Source: Entrophospora sp. SA101 (taxonomy: Eukaryota > Glomeromycota > Glomeromycetes > Entrophosporales > Entrophosporaceae). From it: a stretch of 20,790 bases of DNA. Location of the stretch: NCBI GenBank assembly GCA_958430865.1, contig CAUDNR010000139.1, forward strand, positions 9,102 through 29,891, read 5' to 3'. The position numbers were made by a program, and so were the translations under genes. The notes below the pieces were generated by a model. The model saw nothing but the letters and a program-made list of their open reading frames with translations. It was not told the origin of the DNA and searched no databases. Of this stretch, positions 1 through 9,934 are shown in pieces. Every line of letters begins with the position of its first letter. The first letter of the stretch is position 1.

Positions 1-978
1 AAAAATCAAAATGCATTGGAGGAATTTCATATGTTCTTTTATACTCAAAATGGGATTCCAAAAATAATTGAAGGGCTTGAATACCAATCAAAGCATCTAA
101 GGAAAATAGTGCTAAAAAGAAATAGGATTCATGATGGAGGTTATATCACAAGGATTTTAAACTTGGAAGGATTAGAAGATTTGATCATTAAGCATTGTTG
201 GCTTGAAACTGGTGAAAGACATTGGCCGGTAGAAAAGAAATTACATTCATTGGTGAAATTTAAATTTGTTTTGAACGATCCAATTCTTATCATCAAACCA
301 ATCAATTATTTGACAACAACCGATTTCAACGATTCATCCAAATTGAGGGAATTTACTTACGATGAAAATCGTTTTCAAATGGATTTTGTGACTATCGCAA
401 TGCATATTTCAACATATTTTACTAATTTGGTTTATTTGGATTTGTGTATATACATAACGGTTCCATCGCTATCAGAAATATTATTATCATGCAATAAACT
501 TGAAAAAATAATCGTCAAAGATAGAGGTTGGAAACAGAACTGGCAAAGTGAAAAGAATGAAAACATTCTAAATATTGATAAACTAATGAAAGAAATCAAT
601 CTAATAAAGTTGAGGCATTTGGAATTAAAAGGGGTTTTCAGTTTTAGTGCACACTCATTAGAGCAATATTTGAAAAAATCAAATCCACCACTTGAAGTCA
701 TGGAAATACTTGGATCGTACGATTTTGGAAATGAGCATCTTGAAGTTTTGCTTGAATCGTTAAATGTGAGGCTGCAAAAACTTAGTATAGAATCTCGCAT
801 AGGTTTAAAAAGAACTTTAAAAGCCAAAGCCACTAAAATCATCAAAAATTTCAAATACGAATTCATTAAACAAAAAAAATCAAATCAACAACTGTTTGAC
901 ATCAATACACCATATCCCAATACGCGTTCCAGGAAAAAACTCGAGTCTGATTTGATCAATTCATTGGTTGATGATTGA
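1..978 (+). CDS. F-box/LRR-like protein, C-terminal part (5' partial)
   Basis: The reading frame is open from the first base of the window to the TGA at 976-978, so the N-terminus lies outside. The visible 325 residues are a run of Leu/Ile-rich segments such as HLRKIVLKRNRI, LVYLDLCIYIT, KLEKIIVKD, KLRHLELKG and RLQKLSIES, spaced like irregular leucine-rich repeats. This matches the C-terminal part of the very large F-box/LRR-like families in Glomeromycotina, which usually carry a short N-terminal F-box and act as substrate adaptors of SCF ubiquitin ligases. The F-box itself would be upstream and is not seen, so the function is inferred. The last 40 residues are Lys/Asn-rich and not repeat-like. 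No intron is needed in the visible part. The same frame continues after the stop into the DUF2408 gene. Confidence 0.6.
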   Translation, partial: KNQNALEEFHMFFYTQNGIPKIIEGLEYQSKHLRKIVLKRNRIHDGGYITRILNLEGLEDLIIKHCWLETGERHWPVEKKLHSLVKFKFVLNDPILIIKPINYLTTTDFNDSSKLREFTYDENRFQMDFVTIAMHISTYFTNLVYLDLCIYITVPSLSEILLSCNKLEKIIVKDRGWKQNWQSEKNENILNIDKLMKEINLIKLRHLELKGVFSFSAHSLEQYLKKSNPPLEVMEILGSYDFGNEHLEVLLESLNVRLQKLSIESRIGLKRTLKAKATKIIKNFKYEFIKQKKSNQQLFDINTPYPNTRSRKKLESDLINSLVDD

Positions 979-1678
979 TTAATTGAACTCAAGTCACAAC
1001 TTGAAAATTTGGTTTTAACTCATCGTTGGACATTAAGAGAAACAGATTTATGGATGTATCAAATACAATTAACAGAAATTGATAATATGAGAAAAGATGG
1101 AAAATTTTATGACAAGGACGGAAATGTTCCTGAAGGTCAAACGGTAATTATTATTAACATTATTATTGTTGCTATTATTTTTTTGGGGAAAAGTTTATAA
1201 TAACAATATCTTTCTTTTGTTATTATTCTTAGGTGCTCCTTTATTTACTGCATAAATGTTACCGTTTAATATATAAGCTTCTTAGTTCTAGTGAACCAAT
1301 TGCCGAACCTTTAATGCCAATTCATAATCAACTTCAAACAGTACGAAAATTTTTAAAAGAAATAAAAAAATTTGGTACTCCATTTACAGGTAAATTAAAA
1401 CAAATAAATACAAATATATTTTGTATTTGTTAATAATTTTTTTTTCTTTCTTTATTCCTCCACTTCTCTATTTTTTATTTTTTTTTTTGATAGCAAGAGA
1501 ACTTTATCCATATCAGATGAAACTTGCATCAATTGATAATCTTCGAGTAGATGGGAAATTTATCGATGATGATGGATCTATACCAGAAGGTCAAGGCATA
1601 ATCGCGGCGTTATTAAATGAATGTTATGATATCTTGTACGAACTAAAAGCTGACGTGGAAGAAGATGGTTATGAATAA
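979..1678 (+). CDS. DUF2408 family protein (three exons, start not resolved)
   Basis: Exons 979-1143, 1233-1389 and 1494-1678 join in phase across two GT-AG introns (90 and 104 bases) and end at TAA 1676-1678. The roughly 169-residue product has two copies of a unit: YQIQLTEIDNMRKDGKF followed by DKDGNVPEGQ, and YQMKLASIDNLRVDGKF followed by DDDGSIPEGQ. Between them lies LIYKLLSSSEPIAEPLMPIH. This duplicated IDN-R-DGKF/PEGQ pattern is what I recall for the fungal DUF2408 family, whose biochemical role is unknown. No ATG exists in frame between the upstream TGA and the conserved part: the first exon opens LIELKSQLENL directly after the stop at 976-978. The start may lie in an unseen exon, the first codons may be lost, or the TGA may be a mutation or sequence error. 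Family call is firm; the gene start is not. Confidence 0.75.
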
Positions 1679-1884
1679 ACTATCATTATTAAAATTTTGA
1701 AAAATTTTATTTAAATATATAAAAATATATAAAAATAAGTCGAATCATAATGTATTTGTAGAATTATTTGTAAAAATAATTATCCTGTCTGTATCTGTAA
1801 AATTTATTAATTATTGTGTATTAATTAAATCATACTTAAAAAATTATCTATATTATGTAATAATAGTATTAATAGTAAGAGTTA

Positions 1885-3137
1885 TTAATTATCTGTCCAA
1901 ATAAAAAATATCACCATGGCTGTAACATTATCACTATAAGGTTTGGATTTAACAACTGCAGAATTAGTTAACGAAGATGCAATCTCGTAAGCATTATTGC
2001 CTTTATCAAGTGCGACTGTGATCGTCTCAACTATTGTTTGTTCATCATATACATTCCACAAACCTAATATTTTATTTATTTATATTAATATTAATAATAA
2101 TATGATTATTATTATTATATATTTACACTAATTACCATCTGAAGCTATAATAAGAAAATCATCCTCATGAGGAATTAAATTGATTTCATGAACATGTGGA
2201 ATTGTTGAAATCCAATCTTCACCAGATGGCGTATTTGGAGCTTTGAAATCGAAATCCCCAAGAGCTAAAAAAAAAATTTTTAAAAAATATCATTCATTAA
2301 TAAAAGATTTTTCAAATCTCCCTTTTCATTCTCATAATTACCTCTAGTCATATTAACAGAATGACCTGGACGACGTAATCGACATTTTTCAACAACTGCT
2401 TTGGCTGACTTAAGGCTACCATCAACACATGCAAGCACACACATGCACAATTAAATATTTAATTGATTAATTGATTGATTGATTGATTATAATTTTATTA
2501 TAAATTTACCGATTCATTTCTTGTTCGTCAGTAACTTTATCATCTTTAGAAACAGTGATTGCTTGTGGTTTCCCAGAAACAGTACCAAGTACTGCTGTAC
2601 TATCACCAACATTAGCAATATAACAAAAATTTGATTTTTTCAAAAATAAAGCAGCTTTTTAAAAGGGTAAATAAATAATAATAAGAAAATTTTAATAATC
2701 TTAAATTCAAATCTATCTACTTGTAAATTTACATTATTACCTGTAGCAGTTGTTCCACCTTTTTTTCGATCACCAAAAGTTTGTTTTAAACAATGATCTT
2801 CAGCTTGAAAACCATTTATCAAAGCTTGTTTATAATTTTTTGCTTTGAATTCTGAATCATTTGTAATCAATTCTGATAAATGTTCTTTAGCATGCTAAAA
2901 GATATATTTTTTTAATTAGATTAACAAGTTATCGTTAGTTCGTTAATTAAATAGTCAATAATTAATAAATAAATAAATTCAAACTCTTGAAAATATTTCA
3001 TCGCCATGTCCATCATAAATAATAAGCAATGAATAATCTCTGTTTAAGAAATGATTTCCAACATCAAATCTATCCATTTGAGTTTTTCTGTCACCCTTAA
3101 GTGTTGCTACACCTATTTCAAGATCAATCAGTGACAT
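1885..3137 (-). CDS. PP2C-type Ser/Thr protein phosphatase (six exons)
   Basis: Reading down the minus strand, exons are 3137-2985, 2894-2741, 2654-2510, 2415-2342, 2264-2136 and 2063-1885. All junctions are GT-AG and in phase, giving 277 residues. PP2C landmarks are in order: YDGHGD (residues 41-46, metal-binding Asp42/Gly43), KKGGTTAT near 94-102, YIANVGDST (113-121), ALGDFDF (176-182), FLIIASDGLWNV with Asp218-Gly219, and YSDNVTAMVI with Asp263-Asn264. The family dephosphorylates phospho-Ser/Thr with two Mg2+/Mn2+ ions held by these Asp residues. The N-terminal motif that is usually R-x-x-M-E-D reads KTQMDRF here, so the Glu is displaced. The protein is compact, near the minimal size of the catalytic domain, without targeting signal or membrane segment. 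Its promoter-exon 1-intron 1 block is tandemly duplicated just upstream. It converges on the DUF2408 gene, about 200 bases apart. Confidence 0.88.
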
Positions 3138-3474
3138 TTTTTTTTAAAGATAATTAATTAATTGAGAATAATTTTAAATTTTTTGCTAAAAGATATATTT
3201 TTTTAATTAGATTAACAAGTTATCGTTAGTTCGTTAATTAAATAGTCAATAATTAATAAATAAATAAATTCAAACTCTTGAAAATATTTCATCGCCATGT
3301 CCATCATAAATAATAAGCAATGAATAATCTCTGTTTAAGAAATGATTTCCAACATCAAATCTATCCATTTGAGTTTTTCTGTCACCCTTAAGTGTTGCTA
3401 CACCTATTTCAAGATCAATCAGTGACATTTTTTTTTAAAGATAATTAATTAATTGAGAATAATTTTAAATTTTT
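2893..3474. repeat. Perfect 291-bp tandem duplication of the PP2C 5' end
   Basis: By eye, bases 2893-3183 and 3184-3474 appear identical along the full 291 bases; the first mismatches lie just outside, at 2892/3183 and 3184/3475. The unit starts two bases inside exon 2 of the PP2C gene and contains intron 1, exon 1 with the ATG, and about 46 bases upstream. No divergence was seen, so the event is recent, or the second copy is an assembly artefact. Confidence 0.93.
3276..3428 (-). pseudogene. Duplicate PP2C exon 1 (orphan copy)
   Basis: This is the second copy of exon 1, with ATG at 3428-3426 and the same 51 codons ending before a GT donor at 3275-3274. It lies upstream of the working exon 1 in the direction of transcription. 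It keeps donor and acceptor, but only two bases of exon 2 follow its own acceptor. It cannot make a phosphatase alone. A transcript starting upstream of it could splice its donor to the real exon 2 acceptor and give the same protein, or could include exon 1 twice. Confidence 0.75.
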
Positions 3475-3822
3475 GATAAAATTTTTTATCAGATATTTAT
3501 AAAAAAAAAGTGTGAGAGAAAATAATAAATGATGTAATTAAAAAAACTTTTAACAAAGATATAATTATGATGTCAATAATAAATTTTATCGGAAAAACTT
3601 AGTTTTTATTTAATGTAAATCTATTTAATGATTTCTTTCTCCAAAAAAATAGTCCCTTCTCTATATTATAATATAATAAAATACAAATTAATATAATAAA
3701 AATACAAATAATTTACTCATTGAATTAATTGAAAAAAAAAAAATAGTTCATAATAATTATAAATTTCACACTCTCTCGCTCTCGCTCTCTTCTCCCTCTC
3801 CTCATTCTCTTTAAATTATTAA
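3475..3822. other. Intergenic region, AT-rich, with CT tract
   Basis: No gene is seen. The segment contains short A/T runs and, at about 3768-3815, a pyrimidine tract of CTCTCTCGCTCTCG type. On the minus strand this is a GA-rich stretch just downstream of the stop codon of the 104-residue membrane protein, so it is probably in its 3' UTR. Confidence 0.5.
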
Positions 3823-4137
3823 TTAAACTACTTTCAACCATTTCTTCAAAACAAAATACATTAAAACACTTGACCCTATAGATACAGCTATTAAAACAAT
3901 ACATGTAATTAAACAGCAACTAGTATGAACACACCGCATACAACATGATGGTGGTTCTTCTCTCTCTAGATTTTCTTTAATCGATATCTTGGTATTTTCT
4001 AATTGTGCAAATATGTCATCAATTTTTCCTGAATTTACATTTTCATCTTGTTGTCCCTGTTGATTTCCATCTTGTTGTCCCTGCTGATTTCCATCTTGTA
4101 TATTTCCTGTTTCTATATCCTTAACCTCATTAGCCAT
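3823..4137 (-). CDS. Small Cys-rich tail-anchored-type membrane protein, 104 aa
   Basis: This is a single-exon ORF from ATG at 4137 to TAA at 3825-3823. Residues 1-35 are acidic and Gln-rich with the octapeptide DGNQQGQQ twice in tandem and a third degenerate copy. Residues 36-62 are charged and probably helical. Residues 63-74 contain five cysteines (SCCMRCVHTSCC), and residues 73-97 form one hydrophobic helix (ITCIVLIAVSIGSSVLMYFV) followed by a basic KKWLK end. One C-terminal membrane helix with a basic tail and no signal peptide suggests a tail-anchored protein; the juxtamembrane cysteines could be palmitoylated. I do not recognise the family. Clean coding bias, a good start and a coherent membrane design support a real gene, though no homology is claimed. 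Confidence 0.6.
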   Translation of the reverse strand: MANEVKDIETGNIQDGNQQGQQDGNQQGQQDENVNSGKIDDIFAQLENTKISIKENLEREEPPSCCMRCVHTSCCLITCIVLIAVSIGSSVLMYFVLKKWLKVV

Positions 4138-4162
4138 AATTGATTAATAATTTTATTGATTA

Positions 4163-4263
4163 TTAATTAATTTTATTGATTTGTTAATTAATTTTATTGA
4201 TTTGTTAATTAATTTTATAAATTAATTTTATAATTAGTTTTTTAATAAATAAATAAATAAATA
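4163..4263. repeat. 21-bp AT-rich tandem repeat and (AAAT)n microsatellite
   Basis: A 21-base unit (TTAATTAATTTTATTGATTTG, given here as TTAATTAATTTTATTGATTT plus G) occurs at 4163-4183 and 4184-4204, with a partial third copy to about 4219. An (AAAT)n stretch follows at about 4243-4263. Both lie just upstream of the 104-residue membrane protein gene, in its likely 5' flank. Confidence 0.8.
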
Positions 4264-4444
4264 AATCTAAAATTTGAGTGCCGAGTGAAAACATCGACTT
4301 TTTAAATAGCATTTATTATCCAATAGATGCCTAAAAATGGAAAAGTAAATTTACGATTTTCTTGCGGAATGAAGAAAATCTTTTAAGAAAGTAAAAAGTT
4401 TCTACAATTCGGAATTTGAGATGCATAAATGATTGTTCATTTAG

Positions 4445-4582
4445 GAAACACTTACCATTGCAGTTCTTTACTTTGATTGGGCAGAAATATGATTATCTTA
4501 TACTAAAGAGGGTTTTAGTGATCCAACCAGTCAATGGCAGGATTTGTCAATTGGTCTATTGGGTGCTGATTGGTTTGGGCGA
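4445..4582 (+). pseudogene. Decayed coding fragment, unidentified
   Basis: After a possible acceptor (CATTTAG ending at 4444) one frame reads ETLTIAVLYFDWAEI, a TGA at 4490-4492, then EGFSDPTSQWQDLSIGLLGA and DWFGR before TAA TAG at 4583. The Trp/Gly/Asp-rich composition looks protein-coding rather than random AT-rich translation, and the TGA sits where a Trp codon would fit. A short upstream ORF at about 4329 (MPKNGKVNLRFSCGMKKIF) with a GT site after it could be a preceding exon. I do not recognise the family. It may be a gene remnant; chance cannot be excluded. Confidence 0.3.
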
Positions 4583-6308
4583 TAATAGAAGTATCGACAA
4601 ATGATTAATAACTATTTCCCAATGAGGTTTTTGTTGATTCGACGTCACAAAATTTGACGCAGTAGAAAATCTGTGCGGAACAATACTAAATTATAATTGC
4701 AATGTGAATTTCTAGAGGGAAGGGATAAAAATATTGGCATTAAAGTTTATCAACCAAATTACCGCATTTGAAAATTAATCATCTCTTTTGGTCATCTCGA
4801 CTAATACTAATGATCCTGCTGATTTTTCCTATTTTTGAATTGAATAATATTCCACGATTATCAAATTAATCAATGGTTGAAATTTAACAACGAATTGTTG
4901 AATTATTAACCACAATAAATGTTACACGAAACGTTCTGTATGAATGGTTTAAAGTTTCAATTTTCATGGTATGTAAATTTAAACTATCATAACTGCACAA
5001 AATTTTTTGAAATACGCGTCAAAAATTATTATAAAAAAATATAGTAACGATTTAAATTCTAAACCAAACTATTATTATATTACAACAAACCACACTAATT
5101 TTCACCTGCTTCTACTACTACACTCTTCGCTTTACTTGATCGCGACTCTACTCAAATGATAAGCGTTTAGTCTTTTAAAGATGATAAATATTGGTTTTTT
5201 TTGACACGAAAATGAAAGAGGAAACTTGGAACATATAGTTCACTCTCTCTATAACGGATCATTGGGATTAGAAAAAATATCCGTTGTTATTATAGAGATG
5301 AAGTTACGTGTAATTTTAATATTAACAAACATAAAAAATAAATGTTTATTACTTATATTATTACGTAAAAAAAAAAAATATTCAATTTTAATATTAAAAA
5401 AACCATCTAATTTAGGTTGTATTGGTATTTTTGAATTAAATCCTACTTTTTTTGACTTTAAGTTGTCGCTAAATCTTTGTTTATTGGAATTAGTTGTCGG
5501 TTTGCTAAACAAATCTCTCTTTTTACCAAAACAGTTAAAGATTTTCTCTTATCTAATGACATTTTAAAAATAATGAAACAAAATAAATTAATTTAGAACT
5601 TGAATTAGGTGGATTTAAATCAAGAAATTCAATTACACGTATACGTGAAATCCGTTTCATACAAAATTTACAATTATAATATTAATATTAATAAGATCCG
5701 TTATAGAGAAAGTGGACTGTATATGTTAGCTGAAATTAGTTTTCATTTGTCGGATTCTCGACAATCTTTGTATATATTAATATCAAAATAACTGATCAAA
5801 ATTAATTTTAGCTACCATCACTATGGAAAATTACTATTTGACGATGATCGTTATTAATATTATTAAGAAGAGTAATTTCAGGCAATATCTATGCCTTGGA
5901 ATATTAGTGAGTTTTTAATCGTAAAAATGGGGACGTTACAGTAAAAATTGGATTTGTCGTTTCTTATGATATTAATATGGTCTCGGCGATAAAGGTAAAG
6001 GATCGATAATAATATTATTAATTCGACCGATTGGGCGTCAAATTTTGTTGATTGACTGATTATCAACATTAGTGGGGTATTATTATTGGAAACATCTTAG
6101 TTTGAAGTGAAAAATAATGATGTTTCTGAATAACTATGGCTTACATAGAAGACTCATAAAAAGATTAATGGCACGGCTTTTTCGATATTACGAATGATGT
6201 TTTGTTACACAGTACAAACGAATCTGTTGTCCTCCGTAAGTTTTCCAAATAAAAATTTCATTTTTTTTATTAGAGAGTCTAATTGGGGATTTTTTTTTTA
6301 GAAAAAAA
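4583..6308. other. Gene-poor AT-rich stretch
   Basis: Short ORFs exist on both strands (for example 5226-5567 on plus and 5249-5512 on minus), but they overlap one another, are rich in Ile/Lys/Asn/Leu, lack recognisable motifs and fit chance reading of AT-rich DNA. Fragments near 4700-4980 and 5590-5800 have slightly higher GC and may be old coding relics. I see no supported gene, RNA or mobile-element end. Confidence 0.4.
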
Positions 6309-8058
6309 ATGTCGAATTCTTTATCATTATTAAAAAAAATATTAGCAACTCCTTCAAAAAATGTTACCGATAGCGAAAAGCAAAAAAGTTTTTCAGTGAG
6401 TTACGAGAATACTGAAAAACTTTTAAGTGATATTGTAAAACTTTTAAACTCTAACTCTCATGATATGGAGATTATAGTTGGAACCGATGATGCCAAAACT
6501 TTTAAAGCTCATTCGAATATCTTTAAAACAAGATCACCTCATTTCGCTGCTCTTTTATCAAATCATTCATCTGAAAAATCTGATAACGACGACACTCCGA
6601 ATACTAATACTGGTTTAGCTTTCCGAGACGGAATTATTATTGTTGAAATGAAAGATATTCCCCCAAAAATATTTGAAGTTGTTTTAAAGTAAATTTATCA
6701 ATCAATCAATCATTATTTATTTATAATAAATAGATAAATAATCAATGTTAATTTCTAAAAAAATTTTAAAGTTATGTTTATAGTGGAGTTATTAATAAGA
6801 ACAATCTTTATCCAAATGAAATTCTTGACCTTCTTAAGGCTTGTGATGCATTACGTTTAAATGAATTGTTTGACGATTTACAAAACCTTCTCATCAACGA
6901 AGCTGAAGAATGGGTCCAACAAAATATAATTTACGTTCACAGAACTTCATCTGAGAATGATCGATTTGTTATATTTCAAGATTATTGTGCTGAGGGTTGG
7001 TTTATTTCATTATTGTGAAAATTAATACTACTACCAATACTACTAATAATACTAACATAATATTATTTGATTGTTAATAAAAAAAAGTAATGTCTCATTG
7101 CCCAGAATTATATTTTCATTCAAATAATTTAGAAAATATTGAAGAGTCTTTGCTTATAGCTATTTTGAAACAAGACAATATACCTCTAAAAGAAATAGAA
7201 ATTTGGAATTGCATCCTTCGATGGGGGATTGTCAATGCTGGATTAGTAAAAGATATTCCTGAATGGAATGATGGTGATTTTATAAAATTAAAAAACCAAA
7301 TACTTAAACTTCTTCCATTGATAAGATTTAATCAAATATCTTCGAATGATTTCTATAACGAGGTCAAACCTTTTAAACGAATATTTGATAAACTTATATA
7401 CAAAGAAATCAAAGATTATTATCTTGTTGAACAAAAATCATCCACTCAAAAAGGTCCACGATTAGCTATAGGTAATCCAACAAAATTGACAGTAGAATTA
7501 TTAAACATAAAAACTAAATGTCTCATTGCTAGTTGGATTAAGGGAAATGATTATAACGTCTACGATTGTAACACTATACCATATAAATTTGAGATAATTC
7601 TACGTGGATCCAAAGATGGGTTTGGTAAAGAAATCTTTGATAAAATATGTGACAATGTCAAACCAACTGTAGTTGTTATGAAAATTAAAAATACAGGGGA
7701 GTTTATTGGAGGCTACAATCCAATTGGTTGGAATTATATAAATAATCCAAAAAATAATCAGACGAAAAAAACGACAGTTTCTCATAAGTTTAAAAGTTTT
7801 ATTTTTAAACTTGATAAATGTCAGTTAGATGAGTCAACATTAAGTAAAAGCAATACTAGTTTTAGAGGATTATTCAAGCGACTTAATCCATTGATAAACG
7901 ATAATTCATTTGCAATCTTTAATGGTGATTTATTTATGGAGAGTAATTGTTGTCATTATAGCTATAATGACACGTATGTAGAAAATTTAAATCTCAGAAA
8001 GGATGATAAATTTCAAGAATTAGAAGAATATGAAGTATATCAACTAAAAAGGAAATAA
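6309..8058 (+). CDS. BTB-BACK-TLDc domain protein (three exons)
   Basis: Exons 6309-6688, 6784-6995 and 7088-8058 join in phase through two GT-AG introns and encode 520 residues. The BTB/POZ domain is at about residues 45-145: it opens with DMEIIVGTDDAKTFKAHSNI and continues RSPHFAALL, the canonical D-x-x-I-x-V...F-x-A-H...R-S-x-F pattern. A BACK-like helical region follows (WVQQNIIYVHRT, FQDYCAE, then ESLLIAILKQDN and EIWNCILRWG). The C-terminal TLDc domain spans about 330-520 and includes GGYNPIGW and FAIFNGDLF. Such proteins are strongly expanded in Glomeromycotina. BTB-BACK proteins often act as Cullin-3 ubiquitin ligase adaptors, and TLDc domains are linked to oxidative stress protection and V-ATPase regulation; the substrate here is unknown. 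The BTB segment around residue 127 lacks the usual YIY-GG stretch, so the first junction could differ slightly. Confidence 0.88.
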
Positions 8059-9017
8059 TTTTTACTTTTAATTATTGTTAAATTATTTTTTATTATTTAT
8101 TTTTATTACTATTATTATTTTTTTTTATTTGTTCATTCTACTGTGTACTGACTGTATATAAATACTGGGTTATAAGCTTGCAAATAGGATTTATTTATAG
8201 AGACTTTTCAGGAAATATTAATATATATTTTCTTGCAATAATAAAAAATATATATCTTTTCTTATATATCATTATTAAATCAAGAAAATTGTTTAATGAA
8301 TTAGGAAAAAGGAAAAAAAATTTTTAACCAAAATCAAAATCGAATAATTGATGCAAGCTAATAATTTTTTCCTAATTCTTTCATTTCCTGTATTTTTTTC
8401 AATTCCTAATTTCATTCATATATGAAAATTTTTAAACAATAATATAATAATATAATTAATAACAACAATAAAATACTTTTTCTTCATTTATCCATATTAC
8501 TTCAACACAAATTTATATATTTCTTTTTTATATAATTTGCAAATATATTCTTGTTTGTTTTCCAATGGATAAAATTAATTTCTTGCCCATTTTTACACTT
8601 CTAGAATATAAATATAAATTTAAAAATATTTTCAATTAATGTTGAAATGATTTTTTTTACTTATATACATAAAAATCAAGCATCTGAGAAATCAATAATA
8701 CTTTCCACAGTGAGTGATAAGTATATTTTTATCCTTCTCACTAAAATATTGGAATATTATATACATATCCTGCTGTACAATTGTCTTGTGAAAGGTTTTT
8801 TACACAGAAAAATAAAATAAAAATAAGAATTTAAAGGAAATAATTCATAATTATAATGATAATATGATGATGGTAAATATTGCTGTAACAATATATTAAA
8901 GATATATCCTAATGTATATATATATGATTATTATTATCTATCAGGTTTCTTGAAAATTTTTAAAAAGTTAATACCAAATTAATTAAAAATTTAATAACTA
9001 TTACAATAGCAAAAAAA
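8059..9017. other. Convergent intergenic region
   Basis: This AT-rich spacer separates two convergent genes and should hold both 3' UTRs. One clear structure is a perfect 13-bp inverted repeat, GAATTAGGAAAAA at 8298-8310 and its complement at 8366-8378, with a 55-base loop. No flanking target duplication is obvious. No ORF or RNA gene is supported. Confidence 0.45.
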
Positions 9018-9934
9018 TTATTTTAATCTAAATTCACCTTTGTTTACAGCAATTTCTTTTTCTGCTAATTTATTTAAAGCTTCAACTTCTTTTTCGTTGT
9101 TAGAGAAAAGTATTTCGATTTGTCTAGTTGCCAAAGCAGTTTGATGAATGACTTTCTTCAATTCCCAACTTGCTTTATCAAGATCTATTTGTGATTTTCT
9201 AACACTCTCCGTTAATTTAACCTCTGCTTCTCTTAATCGTTGACCTTCAACTTTACAATGTGTCCACTTAAATAAATATTAATTTATTAAATAATATAAT
9301 TAATAAATCAAGTAAAAATAAAAATAAAAATATAATTATTTATCTATTAAAAAAAAAAATAAAATAAAATTATTACAGTTTCTTCATATGTTGGAGCAAA
9401 TACAGGAATTTGAATAGGTTTTGTAGGTGTTTCAAATAAAGTTTTTTGTGGAGAGTGATTAACATTTAAAGAACTACTGACAGTTGATGTATTATTGGGT
9501 TGTAGTGATGGTTGTGATGGTTGTGATGGTTGTTCTGATGGATATGAAGAAGATCCATGGTAAATGGAGGAGGAGGAATAAGAAGAGGATGTTGAACGAT
9601 GATGATAAGAATAATGATTGTGGTGTTGTTGTTGATAATGATGACTTTCATTCCTTGAATATGATGAATTGTTATTATGCGTTGGTGATGGTGGCGGTAA
9701 TGCATTATTACTGCTGTTGTTATTGTTGTTATTACTTGTTCGAGAATATGGACTGTATGAGGAAGAATCATTTCTATGTGATAAAGATGATGGCAGCCTT
9801 CTTTCATATGATGATTTAGAAGATTGAGTTTGATGTGACGGTAGTTTACCGTATAGTTTTTTACTTCTTGGTGGAGGTGGTGGTGGTGATGGTGGTCCAC
9901 CTCCATACGATCTAAACGAAGATGTAGAAGTCAT
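9018..9934 (-). CDS. Pro/Ser/His-rich low-complexity protein with C-terminal coiled coil (two exons)
   Basis: Exon 1 (9934-9377) and exon 2 (9266-9018) join in phase 0 across a 110-base GT-AG intron to give 268 residues. Residues 1-185 are disordered: PPSPPPPPP near the start, Ser/Tyr/Asn runs, a His/Gln-rich patch (HHYQQQHHNHYSYHH) and the tripeptide SQP repeated. The end of exon 1 (IQIPVFAPTYEET) is more ordered. Exon 2 encodes about 80 residues with strong helical, heptad-like pattern (RLREAEVKLTESVRK, LDKASWELKKVIHQ, NNEKEVEALNKLAEKE), a likely coiled coil. Poly-Pro stretches suggest binding to SH3, WW or profilin-type partners, but this is inference. I do not recognise the family. The repetitive codons create long overlapping ORFs on both strands, which are shadows. 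Confidence 0.7.

Noticed and set aside
432..866. Minus-strand ORF of 144 codons inside the F-box/LRR-like gene
   Set aside because: It is fully antisense to a better-supported ORF and is Ser/Phe/Leu-rich, as expected for the complement of an AT-rich coding strand.
5226..5567. Plus-strand ORF of 113 codons and overlapping minus ORF of 87 codons
   Set aside because: Ile/Leu/Lys-rich AT-driven composition, no motif, and no preference between strands.
9466..9906. Overlapping long ORFs on both strands over the Pro/Ser/His-rich gene
   Set aside because: Repetitive codons (CAT, ATG, GGT runs) keep several frames open. Only the 9934-9377 frame has a sensible composition and splices in phase into a coiled-coil exon.
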